Assembly: GCA_024233435.1 (NCBI GenBank)
Contig: JACKPQ010000002.1
Location: forward strand, 577,586 to 641,585
From: Chlamydiales bacterium
GTDB lineage: Bacteria > Chlamydiota > Chlamydiia > Chlamydiales > JACKPQ01
Length of the DNA stretch: 64,000 nt
Reading direction: 5' to 3'
In this document: positions 24,307-32,906 of the stretch, piece after piece
Position numbering within the stretch: position 1 is the first letter of the stretch
How the letters are laid out: each line of letters opens with the position of its first letter
Position numbers and translations under genes: made by a program
The notes under the pieces: generated by a model
The model's input: only the letters and a program-made list of their open reading frames with translations
The model's database searches: none
What the model was told of the DNA's origin: nothing

Positions 24307-25482
24307 TTACTGTTCTTGAGAGATGCTTATGATTTTGCATGCATTTTTATAATTTAGAACTTCGATGCTATGGATTGGTTGCTCAATCTCTCCGGCGTAG
24401 ACTAGAAAACCCTTTTGACAGCGCTCTTGAGCAAGTCCCTGAAAAAATTCAATACTTTTCAAAAAGGTGAGGTGGAAAGTTTGAGCCGCTTTCACTTCAA
24501 CTGGATAAAGTTCACGACCATGTTTAAAGATAAAATCGACCTCATGTCCATGAGCATCTCTGAAAAAGTAAAGATCGGGGTCTTTAGCTTGGTTTGCTTG
24601 TGTTTTTAATAACTCGAGAAAAATCAAGTTTTCTACAAGACAACCTCGCAAAGGATCTCGACTTAATTGATCTGTGTTATAAATGCCAAGCAGATAGCAG
24701 GCCAAGCCCACATCAGAAAAATAAAGCTTTGGGGCTTTGATCGACCGCTTGCCAAAATTTTCATAGTAGGGTTGGAGTCGAATGAGAATGAAGGAAGCTT
24801 CTAATATTGAAATCCAGTGCTGAATAGTTTTAGTAGAAACACCGACGTCGCCAGCTAAAGAGTTTAAGTTAAGCAATTGTCCGATCCTACCCGCACAGAG
24901 ACGTAAGAATTTTTGAAACTGGCTAAGATCTTTTACTGTTGTCAATTTTCTTAGATCGCGCTCAAGATATGTTTGAATATAATCTTTGTATACCTGTGAT
25001 GGATTTAGGTGTTTTGCGAATAATCGCGGATACCCACCAGTATAAATAGCCTCATCCAACGTTAAATGAATGCTTGCTTTTTGCAGTTCATTTAAACTCA
25101 TGGGATATAAATTAAAAAGAGCCACTCTGCCAGCGAGTGATTGGACTATGGCTTGATGGACTGCGAGTTGCTCAGAGCCAGTTAAAATAAACATGCCCAC
25201 TGGATCTTTTTCATCAACAATCACTTGGATATAGGAAAGTAGATCAGGAGCATGTTGCACCTCGTCGATAATAGCTCCATCGGGGAATTGACCTAGAAAT
25301 TTTCTAGGATCACTAAGTGCAAATTCCCGCTGGTCTAGATCTTCCAAATTAACATAAGGCTTTTCTCCAAAAATTTTCTTAACAAGAGTTGTTTTTCCAG
25401 CCTGTCTGGGACCCGTAATTGTAACTACGGGTAGGGAACGGGATAGTTCTAGCAATTTCTCTTCTGCATCTCGTTTATACAT
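24307..25482 (-). CDS. AAA_14/DUF4143 ATPase
   Basis: 391 residues. The N-terminal P-loop domain has Walker A 'GPRQAGKTTL' (24-33), Walker B 'GAIIDEVQ' and sensor 'ILTGSEQL'; a winged-helix-like middle 'SLAGDVGVSTKTIQHWISILEASF'; and a C-terminal DUF4143 domain with the restriction-endonuclease-like D...E-V-K pattern ('DFIFKHGRELYPVEVKA'). The function of the family is not established. About half the residues are identical by eye to the copy at 53477. A consensus-like promoter precedes it. These genes spread widely between bacteria, and its position beside the repeat-flanked phosphatase marks an accessory stretch. Confidence 0.85.
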   Translation of the reverse strand: MYKRDAEEKLLELSRSLPVVTITGPRQAGKTTLVKKIFGEKPYVNLEDLDQREFALSDPRKFLGQFPDGAIIDEVQHAPDLLSYIQVIVDEKDPVGMFILTGSEQLAVHQAIVQSLAGRVALFNLYPMSLNELQKASIHLTLDEAIYTGGYPRLFAKHLNPSQVYKDYIQTYLERDLRKLTTVKDLSQFQKFLRLCAGRIGQLLNLNSLAGDVGVSTKTIQHWISILEASFILIRLQPYYENFGKRSIKAPKLYFSDVGLACYLLGIYNTDQLSRDPLRGCLVENLIFLELLKTQANQAKDPDLYFFRDAHGHEVDFIFKHGRELYPVEVKAAQTFHLTFLKSIEFFQGLAQERCQKGFLVYAGEIEQPIHSIEVLNYKNACKIISISQEQ

Positions 25483-25512
25483 AGCAACTTGGACGATTAG
25501 TAATTTAATACC

Positions 25513-25541
25513 ATTTTAGCCGGATTTTCTAGAAGTGTCAA
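25513..25541 (-). promoter_or_regulatory. Promoter of the first DUF4143 ATPase gene
   Basis: Minus strand: -35 TTGACA (25536-25541, consensus), 17-bp spacer, -10 TAAAAT (25513-25518). The ATG is 30 bases further on. Confidence 0.6.
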
Positions 25542-25568
25542 GAGACAAATGTAACTAGATAAATATGA

Positions 25569-25662
25569 GCAACTTATACGATTTGCAATCCTGCTCGTAA
25601 TTGTCCGCGAATCTACTTTTTCTTGGCTTCAACTTGGATTTTGGAGAAATCGAGCAGGGGCT
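25569..25662. repeat. 94-bp direct repeat, distal copy (duplicated glyQS 3' end)
   Basis: Matches 26720-26813 at 88 of 94 positions. It contains a copy of the last 16 or so codons of glyQS with the stop codon, plus 44 bases of the sequence downstream of it. The two copies enclose the tyrosine phosphatase gene. There is no CDS in 25483-25691 other than this remnant and the ATPase promoter. Confidence 0.85.
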
Positions 25663-25691
25663 ATTGATAATCTGTAAAATGAACTTAGTTG

Positions 25692-26612
25692 TTATTGCTT
25701 TACAAGGTATTGATCGAGAATTCGATATAATGTTAGGTACTGGCTTTTTGTGGCAACACAGCACCTTCTTTGCATTGATAATTGCATGACGACGTCCTCA
25801 ACGCTAATTTGGACATCTTCGGGAGGGATTCCCTGTGAAATTTGTTCATCAGCCTGGTCTAGTAGCAGATAGGCTGCAATAAAAGTTCCTGTTCTTCCAA
25901 CGCCTGCACAACAGTGGCATGCTATCACGCTATTGTTGGATTGCTGAGATCGTACGCAATTAATTAAATTTAAAAGTCTTTTTGCAGACATTCCTTTACC
26001 ATCTACCCAGTCCTCCATGACATAATATCTAATTGGCTGGGAATTAAGGCTTAAAATGGAACTTTGTTCAGTAAGCCCAACAGCTTGCTCCTCCCAATAA
26101 GGGTGGCATTTGATGGGAGTATCATATTGGATGTCAGAATCATCAGATACAGGAGTTAAACGCACTAAGTCTGTAACGTTGTATTGGATTAAGATATCGA
26201 AAAAGTGGCGAACGTTATGCTCAAAAGGGGCTTCTAACGCCAAAAACCGTTTATAGTCTAATGAAACTAGGCTAGCGTTGTAATGTGGAGAGACTGAATT
26301 ATAAGCAAAAGCAATGCTATCATCTCTTCGATAAAATTTATTAGCAATCAGCCCAGGATTGCCGTTAAAATCGCTGTGCTCCCAAATGGCTTTTCTCTTT
26401 TTATTAAGGCTTTTAAACTCCGCTAAAATAGCTTCTTCACTTTTATTTGAAGTCCATTGAGACGCTTGAAATGAGGGGACACTGTGTTGTCCGCGTAATT
26501 CTAAAAAACGTATATCAAATTGTGCATATCGGGCCTCAACGTCAATTGAAGAGGTTGCTAAACACGCCGTCGTGAAGAAAGAAGCAATCAATAAAAACTT
26601 TACTCGAATCAT
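25692..26612 (-). CDS. Secreted protein tyrosine phosphatase
   Basis: 306 residues from the ATG at 26612, which starts a signal-peptide-like segment 'IRVKFLLIASFFTTACLA'. The C-terminal half is a classical PTP: WPD-loop equivalent 'MEDWVDGKGM', P-loop H-C-C-A-G-V-G-R-T (H-C-x5-R, with Cys nucleophile), and Q-loop region 'RRCCVATKSQYLTLYRIL'. Tyrosine phosphatases of this eukaryotic type in intracellular bacteria often act on host proteins, but export from the cell is inferred only. The frame stays open for 37 codons before the ATG. The gene is bracketed by a 94-bp direct repeat, which suggests acquisition at the glyQS 3' end. Confidence 0.85.
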   Translation of the reverse strand: MIRVKFLLIASFFTTACLATSSIDVEARYAQFDIRFLELRGQHSVPSFQASQWTSNKSEEAILAEFKSLNKKRKAIWEHSDFNGNPGLIANKFYRRDDSIAFAYNSVSPHYNASLVSLDYKRFLALEAPFEHNVRHFFDILIQYNVTDLVRLTPVSDDSDIQYDTPIKCHPYWEEQAVGLTEQSSILSLNSQPIRYYVMEDWVDGKGMSAKRLLNLINCVRSQQSNNSVIACHCCAGVGRTGTFIAAYLLLDQADEQISQGIPPEDVQISVEDVVMQLSMQRRCCVATKSQYLTLYRILDQYLVKQ

Positions 26613-26719
26613 TGCTCCCCACCTTAAACCATCGCTGAATTTTTTGTCACCAATATATTCGTTGGGAAAGTCAGCTACATCCGAAATCGGGAAACTGGCC
26701 TGAAATTTTCTTATCCAAC

Positions 26720-26813
26720 GCAACTTATGCGATTTGTAATCCCACTCCTAATTGTCCGCGAATCTACTTTTTCTTTGCTTCAACTTGGATTTTGGAGAAA
26801 TCGAGCAGGGGCT
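26720..26813. repeat. 94-bp direct repeat, glyQS-proximal copy
   Basis: Covers the last 50 bases of glyQS, including its stop, and 44 bases downstream. Six mismatches to the copy at 25569-25662; the mismatches cluster in the non-coding part. The repeat unit is 1,151 bp. Confidence 0.85.
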
Positions 26814-29796
26814 CGAAAAGAGAGAAAACCTCATGCAAAAGGGCTAGGCGGTTTTGCTGGGTAGCAGGGTCCTCGGCAAGGATTTTAACGTGGTTAAAAA
26901 GCTCGGAAAGGGGAGCGCGCAGCGTTGCAAGTTGGTCAAAAACGGCTTTGTAATCACAAGATCTTAGAGCTGCATCGTAGAGCGGAATCATCTTAGATAA
27001 GTGTGCATAGAGCGTTTTTTCCTGGGTCTCAACAAGGAGCTGTGGATTGAATTTAGCAAATGATTTTGATTCAAGCTGCCCCTTAGCGCGTTTGTACACT
27101 TCAAAAAGGTGATTGAAATGTTCGCTTTTTCGGAAGTGGTGCAGAGCTGTTATGCGGCGGAATTGATCATAAGGATTTTGGCAAAGACCCTGCAAAGAAG
27201 CTTCAATTTCATCTTTTTGATAACCTTTATCTTCGAAAACGCCCTTAGCGCGCATGGTGATGTATTGCAGTACATCATCAATGGTTTCTGCTTGAATGGT
27301 GTGAGCAAAATGTGCAGCAGCCTGAGTGAGTGTTTCCTGTAGGTTAAGATGGAGTTTTTCATCGACTAAAATTTTAATAAGGCCAATAGCGGTGCGCCTG
27401 CAAGCATAGGGATCTGAAGAAGATGTAGGTTTCAGACCAACGCTAAAATAACCCAAAAGATTATCTATTTTATCGGCAAGAGAAACGATTTGACCGAGAG
27501 CAGAAGGGGGAAGAGGCGCTCCTTCTTGACGGGGCATCCAATGCTCTTCAATAGCAGCAGCAATTTCGGGGTCGATATTTTGAAGCAGAGCGTAATCTCT
27601 GCCGATGGTTCCTTGCAATTCTGGAAACTCTCCAACAAGAAGCGTTGAAAGATCAGCTTTGCAAAGATGAGCTGCCTGAGCAGCTTTTTTGGCATCGACG
27701 TTTTTAAGCGTATTTGCTAACAGCGTTGCATGTTTTTCTAAACGTAAAACCTTATCGAGCATCGAGCCGAGATTTTTTTGAAAGACGATGGTCTTAAGTT
27801 TTTCGTTGTGTGTTTCAAGCGAAACTTTGCGGTCTTGATCATAGAGAAATAAACCATCAGAGAGGCGCGCTGAGAGAACTTTTTGATTGCCCTTAATAAT
27901 AAGCTCTGATGGGGTGTTATCTGCAGTGATAATGAACTGATTTTTTAGACATCCGCTTTGGTCGAGAAGAGGGAAATAGCGTTGATGTTGGACCATTTCA
28001 GAGATAAGTACATCTTTGGGGGCACGCAAGAATTTTTCGTCAAAACTTCCGATGGCTAGCTGTGGCCATTCGACAAGGTTGACAACCTCCTTGAGGAGTT
28101 TTTCTCTGTGCAGAGCAGTACAATTGGTTTCCTTTTCTAAAACGCTTAATTGCTCAGTAATGGCTTTTTTGCGACCCGCATAATCAACGATGATTTTGTG
28201 GCGATAAAGTGTTTCAACATACTCTTCTGCCTCCTTGATATCGAATGCATTGTTATCGAGCTGAGCATGGCCAAAAGATGTGCGGCCTGATTGAATCGGC
28301 CCGAACGAAAAAGGGATGACCTTTTTGCCATGAATGCAAACAATCCAATGCAGAGGTCGAGGGTATTCAATTTCAAAATTTGACCAACGCATTTTTTTAG
28401 GGAAATGAAGTCCAGAAATCAGTTTAGGTAAGTTTTTTGCAATGATTTCAGCAGTTGATAGACCCTCTTGCGATAGAGTTGCAAAGAGATATTCTTGGTT
28501 TTTGATGGTGCGTACTTCAAGTCCGGGAATTTTTCCTGAGCGCACTTGCTTGATTGTGATCTCCTCAAGGCCGATCGATTTTAAAAATCCCAATCCTTGC
28601 AATGTGGGCTCGCCATCATTTCCAAAAGCAGAGGCAATTGCCGGTCCACGTTTTTCAACGGTTTTAGAAGGAGAGCTGCGCTTTAGATTTTTGATGAAAA
28701 CCGAAAGGCGGCGCGGCGTTCCATAAACTGCAAGGCTGTCAAATGCAAGCTCATGCTCGTTTAGCAGTTTTTCGAAGGCCGAGCGTAGGCTTGCAGCTCC
28801 AATATCGACATAGGCTGCTGGGAGTTGCTCTGACCCTAACTCTAAGAGGAAATCTTCACACTTTTCAGGGTTTTTTTCTGCTGGAATCTCTTGTTCTGCT
28901 AGTGGCTCAAAGGGCTGTTTGTCTGGCATGAGGGGATAGCCGAGCTTTTGTCTGAGAGTGAGATAGGCATCAGCTATTTGCGCAGAAAGATCACGAATAC
29001 GCGCGATGTAGCCTGTGCGCTCAGTTGGCGAAATCACGCCCCTTGCATCAAGCATATTAAATGCGTGAGAGGCTTTGATCACAAAATCATAAGCTGGAAT
29101 GCATACTCCGGCTTTGATAGCATCTTCAGCTTCTTTTTCATAATCGTCAAAGTGTCGCTTCCACATCTTTACATTGGCATGTTCAAAGTTATAGGCGCTC
29201 CACTGCTCTTCGTTTTGTTTGGAAATATCCCCAAGCGTAAGATGGTCATTCCATTTAACATCAAAAATATTATCGACATTTTGCAAGTACATGCATAGGC
29301 GCTCTAACCCGTAAGCAAGCTCAACGCATATGGGTTTCAGTGATGTGCTACCGACCGATTGAAAATAGGTGAATTGCGTCGCTTCCATTCCATCAATCCA
29401 GACTTCCCAGCCCAGGCCCCACGCACCTTGAGTTGGGGCTTCCCAATCGTCGTGCACAAAGCGGATGTCATGCTCAGCAAGATTTAAGCCAAGCGCTGCT
29501 AGCGAGTCTAAATAAAGCTGCTGAATATCAGGTTTCGAGGGCTTTATAATCACCTGGAGCTGATGGAAAAGGAAGACGCGATTGGGGTTTTGGCCATAGC
29601 GTCCATCTTGGGGACGGCGAGAGGGCTCAACATAAACCGTGCTGTAGGGCTCAGGGCCAAGCGCTCGCAAAAACGTTGCAGGATTGAACGTGCCCGCGCC
29701 AGTTTCCACGTCGTGGCCTTGCTGGATGACACATCCTTGGTCCATCCAAAATTGAGTCAAGCGGTTGACAACTTCTTGAAATGTCAGCATAGTCAC
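26764..29796 (-). CDS. glyQS: Glycyl-tRNA synthetase, fused alpha and beta subunits
   Basis: Charges tRNA-Gly. At 1,010 residues it joins the class II catalytic alpha subunit (about 1-305; 'GAGTFNPATFLRALGPEPY', 'PSRRPQDGRYGQNPNR', 'GWEVWIDGMEATQFTYFQ') to the beta subunit (about 320-1010; 'DFLLELGSEQLPAAYV', 'YGTPRRLSVF', 'SLADKIDNLLGYFSVGLKPTSSSDPYACRRTAIG', and an anticodon-binding end). Most bacteria keep two genes; the fusion is the chlamydial form. Two ATGs (29796, 29790) are possible. The 3' end is duplicated beyond the phosphatase gene. Divergent from the glycosyltransferase gene by 30 bases. Confidence 0.96.
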   Translation of the reverse strand: MTMLTFQEVVNRLTQFWMDQGCVIQQGHDVETGAGTFNPATFLRALGPEPYSTVYVEPSRRPQDGRYGQNPNRVFLFHQLQVIIKPSKPDIQQLYLDSLAALGLNLAEHDIRFVHDDWEAPTQGAWGLGWEVWIDGMEATQFTYFQSVGSTSLKPICVELAYGLERLCMYLQNVDNIFDVKWNDHLTLGDISKQNEEQWSAYNFEHANVKMWKRHFDDYEKEAEDAIKAGVCIPAYDFVIKASHAFNMLDARGVISPTERTGYIARIRDLSAQIADAYLTLRQKLGYPLMPDKQPFEPLAEQEIPAEKNPEKCEDFLLELGSEQLPAAYVDIGAASLRSAFEKLLNEHELAFDSLAVYGTPRRLSVFIKNLKRSSPSKTVEKRGPAIASAFGNDGEPTLQGLGFLKSIGLEEITIKQVRSGKIPGLEVRTIKNQEYLFATLSQEGLSTAEIIAKNLPKLISGLHFPKKMRWSNFEIEYPRPLHWIVCIHGKKVIPFSFGPIQSGRTSFGHAQLDNNAFDIKEAEEYVETLYRHKIIVDYAGRKKAITEQLSVLEKETNCTALHREKLLKEVVNLVEWPQLAIGSFDEKFLRAPKDVLISEMVQHQRYFPLLDQSGCLKNQFIITADNTPSELIIKGNQKVLSARLSDGLFLYDQDRKVSLETHNEKLKTIVFQKNLGSMLDKVLRLEKHATLLANTLKNVDAKKAAQAAHLCKADLSTLLVGEFPELQGTIGRDYALLQNIDPEIAAAIEEHWMPRQEGAPLPPSALGQIVSLADKIDNLLGYFSVGLKPTSSSDPYACRRTAIGLIKILVDEKLHLNLQETLTQAAAHFAHTIQAETIDDVLQYITMRAKGVFEDKGYQKDEIEASLQGLCQNPYDQFRRITALHHFRKSEHFNHLFEVYKRAKGQLESKSFAKFNPQLLVETQEKTLYAHLSKMIPLYDAALRSCDYKAVFDQLATLRAPLSELFNHVKILAEDPATQQNRLALLHEVFSLFEPLLDFSKIQVEAKKK

Positions 29797-29826
29797 CTAT
29801 TAAACAACAAATCGAGTTTCCAATCA

Positions 29827-30594
29827 ATGACTCGCTTCTCAATTATAGTGCCCGTGCGAAAAATTCCTTTACCGCCGCTTGTTGCGACAATGGAAACTTT
29901 GCGTGAGCAAAAGCAGGTTGCCCACGAGGTTATTCTAGTTGAAGCTCACCATAGTTTAGAGGTTCAGCAAGTTATCGATCGCTTTGAAGGCGAGCATATA
30001 AGATCCATCGAGCATGATAACGATCATTTTGATAGTCTAATTCAAAAAGGAATCGATGAGGCTAAGGGAGAGTATATCAACATAATACGCCCTGGAGAAT
30101 ACTACCTCTCTAAATATGCACTTGAAACCATATCTGAATTTATTGATGCAAACGATGGGCCAGATGTCATTATCTGTGGGCGGGTCGAGCATAGAAACAA
30201 TCAGCAATCAGTCCTCTTCCATCCACTCGACATCCCCTCCCTTAAATGCGGATCTTATCCTCCAACACTAGAACATATATGGCTTAAGAAAACAATTTTT
30301 GAAAAAACAGGAAAGTTCCAATCCGATTACAAGTACAAGGGAAAGTTTGATTTTTACTGTCGTCTAGCTCAAGCGAATTTGCGCATTGTGCAGTTTCGCC
30401 GTGTCCTTACAGACTCTCATCGCTTAAAAGTAACGTTAAAAAATCCTCTCAGTGAGGGAAGGGAGATGCTGCGTATCATTACATCTCACTTCGGACCGCT
30501 TTGTGCCTTTAAGTGGTGGTTTACTCACAATCAAAAATACTTTTTTAGTGCGCTATTGCAAACCTTGAAAAAGTCCTTTTCTAGGCAACCTTGA
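29827..30594 (+). CDS. Family 2 glycosyltransferase
   Basis: 255 residues from the ATG at 29827, chosen because the family fold begins there ('TRFSIIVPVRKIPLPPL') and the upstream frame only mirrors glyQS. A GT-A domain is visible: 'EVILVEAHHSLEVQQVI', 'GIDEAKGEYINIIRPGEYY' and a later 'KFDFYCRLAQANLRI'. The usual D-x-D metal site after 'GEYI' reads R-P-G-E, so donor binding may be altered or the enzyme inactive. Likely an envelope sugar transferase; donor and acceptor unknown. pgsA follows 31 bases later. Confidence 0.75.
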   Translation: MTRFSIIVPVRKIPLPPLVATMETLREQKQVAHEVILVEAHHSLEVQQVIDRFEGEHIRSIEHDNDHFDSLIQKGIDEAKGEYINIIRPGEYYLSKYALETISEFIDANDGPDVIICGRVEHRNNQQSVLFHPLDIPSLKCGSYPPTLEHIWLKKTIFEKTGKFQSDYKYKGKFDFYCRLAQANLRIVQFRRVLTDSHRLKVTLKNPLSEGREMLRIITSHFGPLCAFKWWFTHNQKYFFSALLQTLKKSFSRQP

Positions 30595-30625
30595 AAAATT
30601 AAGATGATCTCGTTATGTTGAAACA

Positions 30626-31240
30626 ATGACTGGAAAAAAAGCACTCCGACTTGCCTTGAGTTTAACACTGGGCAGACTTTTCGTAGCCCCTCTATTTCTT
30701 ATCGTGTACCTCTACCACGAAGATCTGGGAATCTCGCTCATGGCAATGCCCTTTGTATTGTTGTTTTTGCTCATATTTTCAGAAATTTCTGACCTGCTCG
30801 ATGGTCACTTAGCGCGCCGATTTAACCAAGTAACCCAACTTGGTAAAGTATTAGACCCGATGGCTGATAGTATTGTGCGCATGGCCGTTTTTTTCACCTT
30901 CACACAAGGGATTGTGCAGCTGCCACTCCTCCTGATTTTCGTTTTCCTCTACCGCGAGGTGATGATTTCGACTCTTCGCACCGTTTGCGCCCTACAAGGG
31001 CGAGCCCTTGCTGCTCGTAAAAGTGGCAAAGTCAAAGCGATCATTCAAGGCATTAGCGCCTTTGCGCTGGTCGTCTTCCTCATACCATATTCATTTGGCA
31101 TCATGGATTTAGAGACCCTCCAGCAATGGAGTTTCCTCATCGTCGCATTTGCAGCGGCCTATACGCTCCTTTCCGGCCTTGAATATGCCTATGTTCACTG
31201 GTCCGACATCAAAAAGACCTGGACCAGCACTCCAAAATAA
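30626..31240 (+). CDS. pgsA: CDP-diacylglycerol--glycerol-3-phosphate 3-phosphatidyltransferase
   Basis: Integral membrane enzyme making phosphatidylglycerophosphate from CDP-diacylglycerol and glycerol-3-phosphate, the first step to phosphatidylglycerol. The CDP-alcohol phosphatidyltransferase motif D-x2-D-G-x2-A-R-x8-G-x3-D-x3-D is complete at about residues 56-81 (starting DLLDGHLARR, ending DPMAD). Six hydrophobic helices, 204 residues, normal length. The position between glyQS and glgA is the chlamydial order. Confidence 0.92.
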   Translation: MTGKKALRLALSLTLGRLFVAPLFLIVYLYHEDLGISLMAMPFVLLFLLIFSEISDLLDGHLARRFNQVTQLGKVLDPMADSIVRMAVFFTFTQGIVQLPLLLIFVFLYREVMISTLRTVCALQGRALAARKSGKVKAIIQGISAFALVVFLIPYSFGIMDLETLQQWSFLIVAFAAAYTLLSGLEYAYVHWSDIKKTWTSTPK

Positions 31241-31314
31241 CCCTTGCAACTAAATTTTTAATTGTAGTAAATTCGTTCTTGAAAAAACGCTCATCCTAGA
31301 AAAAGGAGGTCCTT

Positions 31315-32037
31315 ATGGGAACAAGTTCAGCAGTTATGAGTGTTGCAAAAGTCGTTGAGCCCTACGTAATGCCAGCCTTAGTAGTTTGTGCGCAATCGGT
31401 CCGCGCAGGAATAGTAGGTGTTATTGGGTGGTGGGCCGCTGAAGCCCTTCGGAGAACGCCGAGTGAATCTACGGAAGGGGTTGAGGATCCGCAAGAATTG
31501 GTTAGGGGTAATCACGTCATCCAGGAATTAGTACCTTCGACAAAGCAAGCCTTGGCGGCCATTAATGAAAACGCTACTCTAAGCGAAGAGCAGATTGGTC
31601 AGATTCTTAGTCTTATAGATGAGGCTACTCTAGATTTAGCACGACAGTCAGTAGTAAATACAGAAGTCGGAGGCTTCATTAAGGATACTAAGACGAGCTT
31701 GGCCAATGTGAGAATGTGCCTTTCTCATTGGGGGCAAGACAGTTCCACTGATACAGCTTTGCGTGATTCAATTAAAAAATTTGGAGAGGATATTGTTCTG
31801 AAGTACAATAGGCTTTTGCAGTGCTATATAGAGCTTAAAAGTGAAAAGGCTGAACAGATAGAAATGACGATGTTTCAATCAGTAGTTGATGAAGCGAATA
31901 ATTGTAAGAGCACAATACGGTATTTGTCCGGCCTTGTGTTTAATCAAACGCAGATCGATCCTGAAGAGCTTCGATTAGCCATTCAGCCCTTAGAGAAGTT
32001 AGTCAATACGATTTATAGTGTGGCTAGACGTTCATGA
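31315..32037 (+). CDS. Hypothetical protein with N-terminal hydrophobic segment
   Basis: 240 residues, with a strong AGGAGGT five bases before the ATG. Residues about 12-45 are hydrophobic (one or two helices, 'YVMPALVVCAQSV' and 'AGIVGVIGWWAAEAL'), the rest soluble and helical with no motif I recognise. Its stop overlaps the start of the next gene (ATGA). The pair replaces nothing in the C. trachomatis pgsA-glgA interval, so it is an insertion specific to this lineage; membrane-anchored partners are plausible. Confidence 0.6.
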   Translation: MGTSSAVMSVAKVVEPYVMPALVVCAQSVRAGIVGVIGWWAAEALRRTPSESTEGVEDPQELVRGNHVIQELVPSTKQALAAINENATLSEEQIGQILSLIDEATLDLARQSVVNTEVGGFIKDTKTSLANVRMCLSHWGQDSSTDTALRDSIKKFGEDIVLKYNRLLQCYIELKSEKAEQIEMTMFQSVVDEANNCKSTIRYLSGLVFNQTQIDPEELRLAIQPLEKLVNTIYSVARRS

Positions 32038-32906
32038 GTTGGGTAAGGGACGCTGTGCTTAACTGTATGTTTCGGCTTGTTGTTCCCACTCGGAGCAGTG
32101 TTGAATCGGCTTTGGTTTGTCAACTTTATGGAGACGAAAGAACGTATTGCAACACGCCGAGTGAAATTATTTGCATGATAGGCCTCATTGCAAGCACAGC
32201 GCTTGCCCTAATTAATTTTAGCTTGGTTTACACGGGTCGATCTTTGATGCATGTGTGCGTAGCAGGATCCTGTTTATTAGGACTTCATGCTTGCAGGCGA
32301 GTGCGTCGTTTGGTTGCCCGCCAGCTCGCACTAGAAGAAGGGATTCGTAAAAGAGACAAGATAGCAGAGGAAATGCTGTCTAAGGCTGAGGCTGTTAAGG
32401 AAAATGTTGAAGAAGTTACAAATGGATTGGAACAGCAAAGAGAGTCGATGACACTAAATCATACTCAGCTGCTAGAAAAGGTTGGGAATCTTATTCGGGT
32501 TGCAAAAGAAGACTCGGATCTCGCGAAAGAAGTCGATAAGTTAAATAGCACAATCCAAAGATGGATTGCGGTAGCACGACAAGTCGAAGCAAGCAATCAA
32601 GCACTGCTAAAGCAAATTGAAAGTGGTAGCTCTCAACCCCACCAGATGGTTGACTTGCCAGACACTAGATTGGATGCGATCATTTCGGAATTAAGAGATT
32701 GTTTATTTATCCAATTAAATGGGCAGCCCAAGGAGGTTGTATGTCAAATTGGCTTGCAATTTATCAATAGAGGGCAAGAAGAAGATTTGCCAGATCTTGT
32801 GAAATCGGCCATCAGTGCTTTACAGGAAAAGGTGTTGCCATATGCTCAAGGCGATGCCCACGAAAGATGCCAGAGGATCATTGATAGGCTTGAGGCTCTG
32901 CTTTAA
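32034..32906 (+). CDS. Hypothetical membrane protein with Inc-like bilobed domain and coiled coil
   Basis: 290 residues. Two hydrophobic helices separated by a short polar turn at about 45-66 and 72-88 ('IICMIGLIASTALALINFSL', 'LMHVCVAGSCLLGLHAC'), then long helices with heptad character (about 95-200, 'LLEKVGNLIRVAKEDSDLAKEVDKL'). A bilobed hydrophobic domain of about 45 residues with a long coiled coil is the usual layout of chlamydial inclusion-membrane proteins, but this is structural analogy, not homology. Coupled to the previous gene (ATGA); the last four bases overlap convergent glgA. Confidence 0.6.
   Translation: MSWVRDAVLNCMFRLVVPTRSSVESALVCQLYGDERTYCNTPSEIICMIGLIASTALALINFSLVYTGRSLMHVCVAGSCLLGLHACRRVRRLVARQLALEEGIRKRDKIAEEMLSKAEAVKENVEEVTNGLEQQRESMTLNHTQLLEKVGNLIRVAKEDSDLAKEVDKLNSTIQRWIAVARQVEASNQALLKQIESGSSQPHQMVDLPDTRLDAIISELRDCLFIQLNGQPKEVVCQIGLQFINRGQEEDLPDLVKSAISALQEKVLPYAQGDAHERCQRIIDRLEALL

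Noticed and set aside
25569..26813. Integrative element with integrase
   Set aside because: The repeat-bounded segment holds only the phosphatase gene; there is no recombinase, so only an insertion footprint is claimed.
29563..29826. N-terminal extension of the glycosyltransferase
   Set aside because: The extension is antisense to the conserved start of glyQS and has no GT homology; the fold begins at the ATG at 29827.
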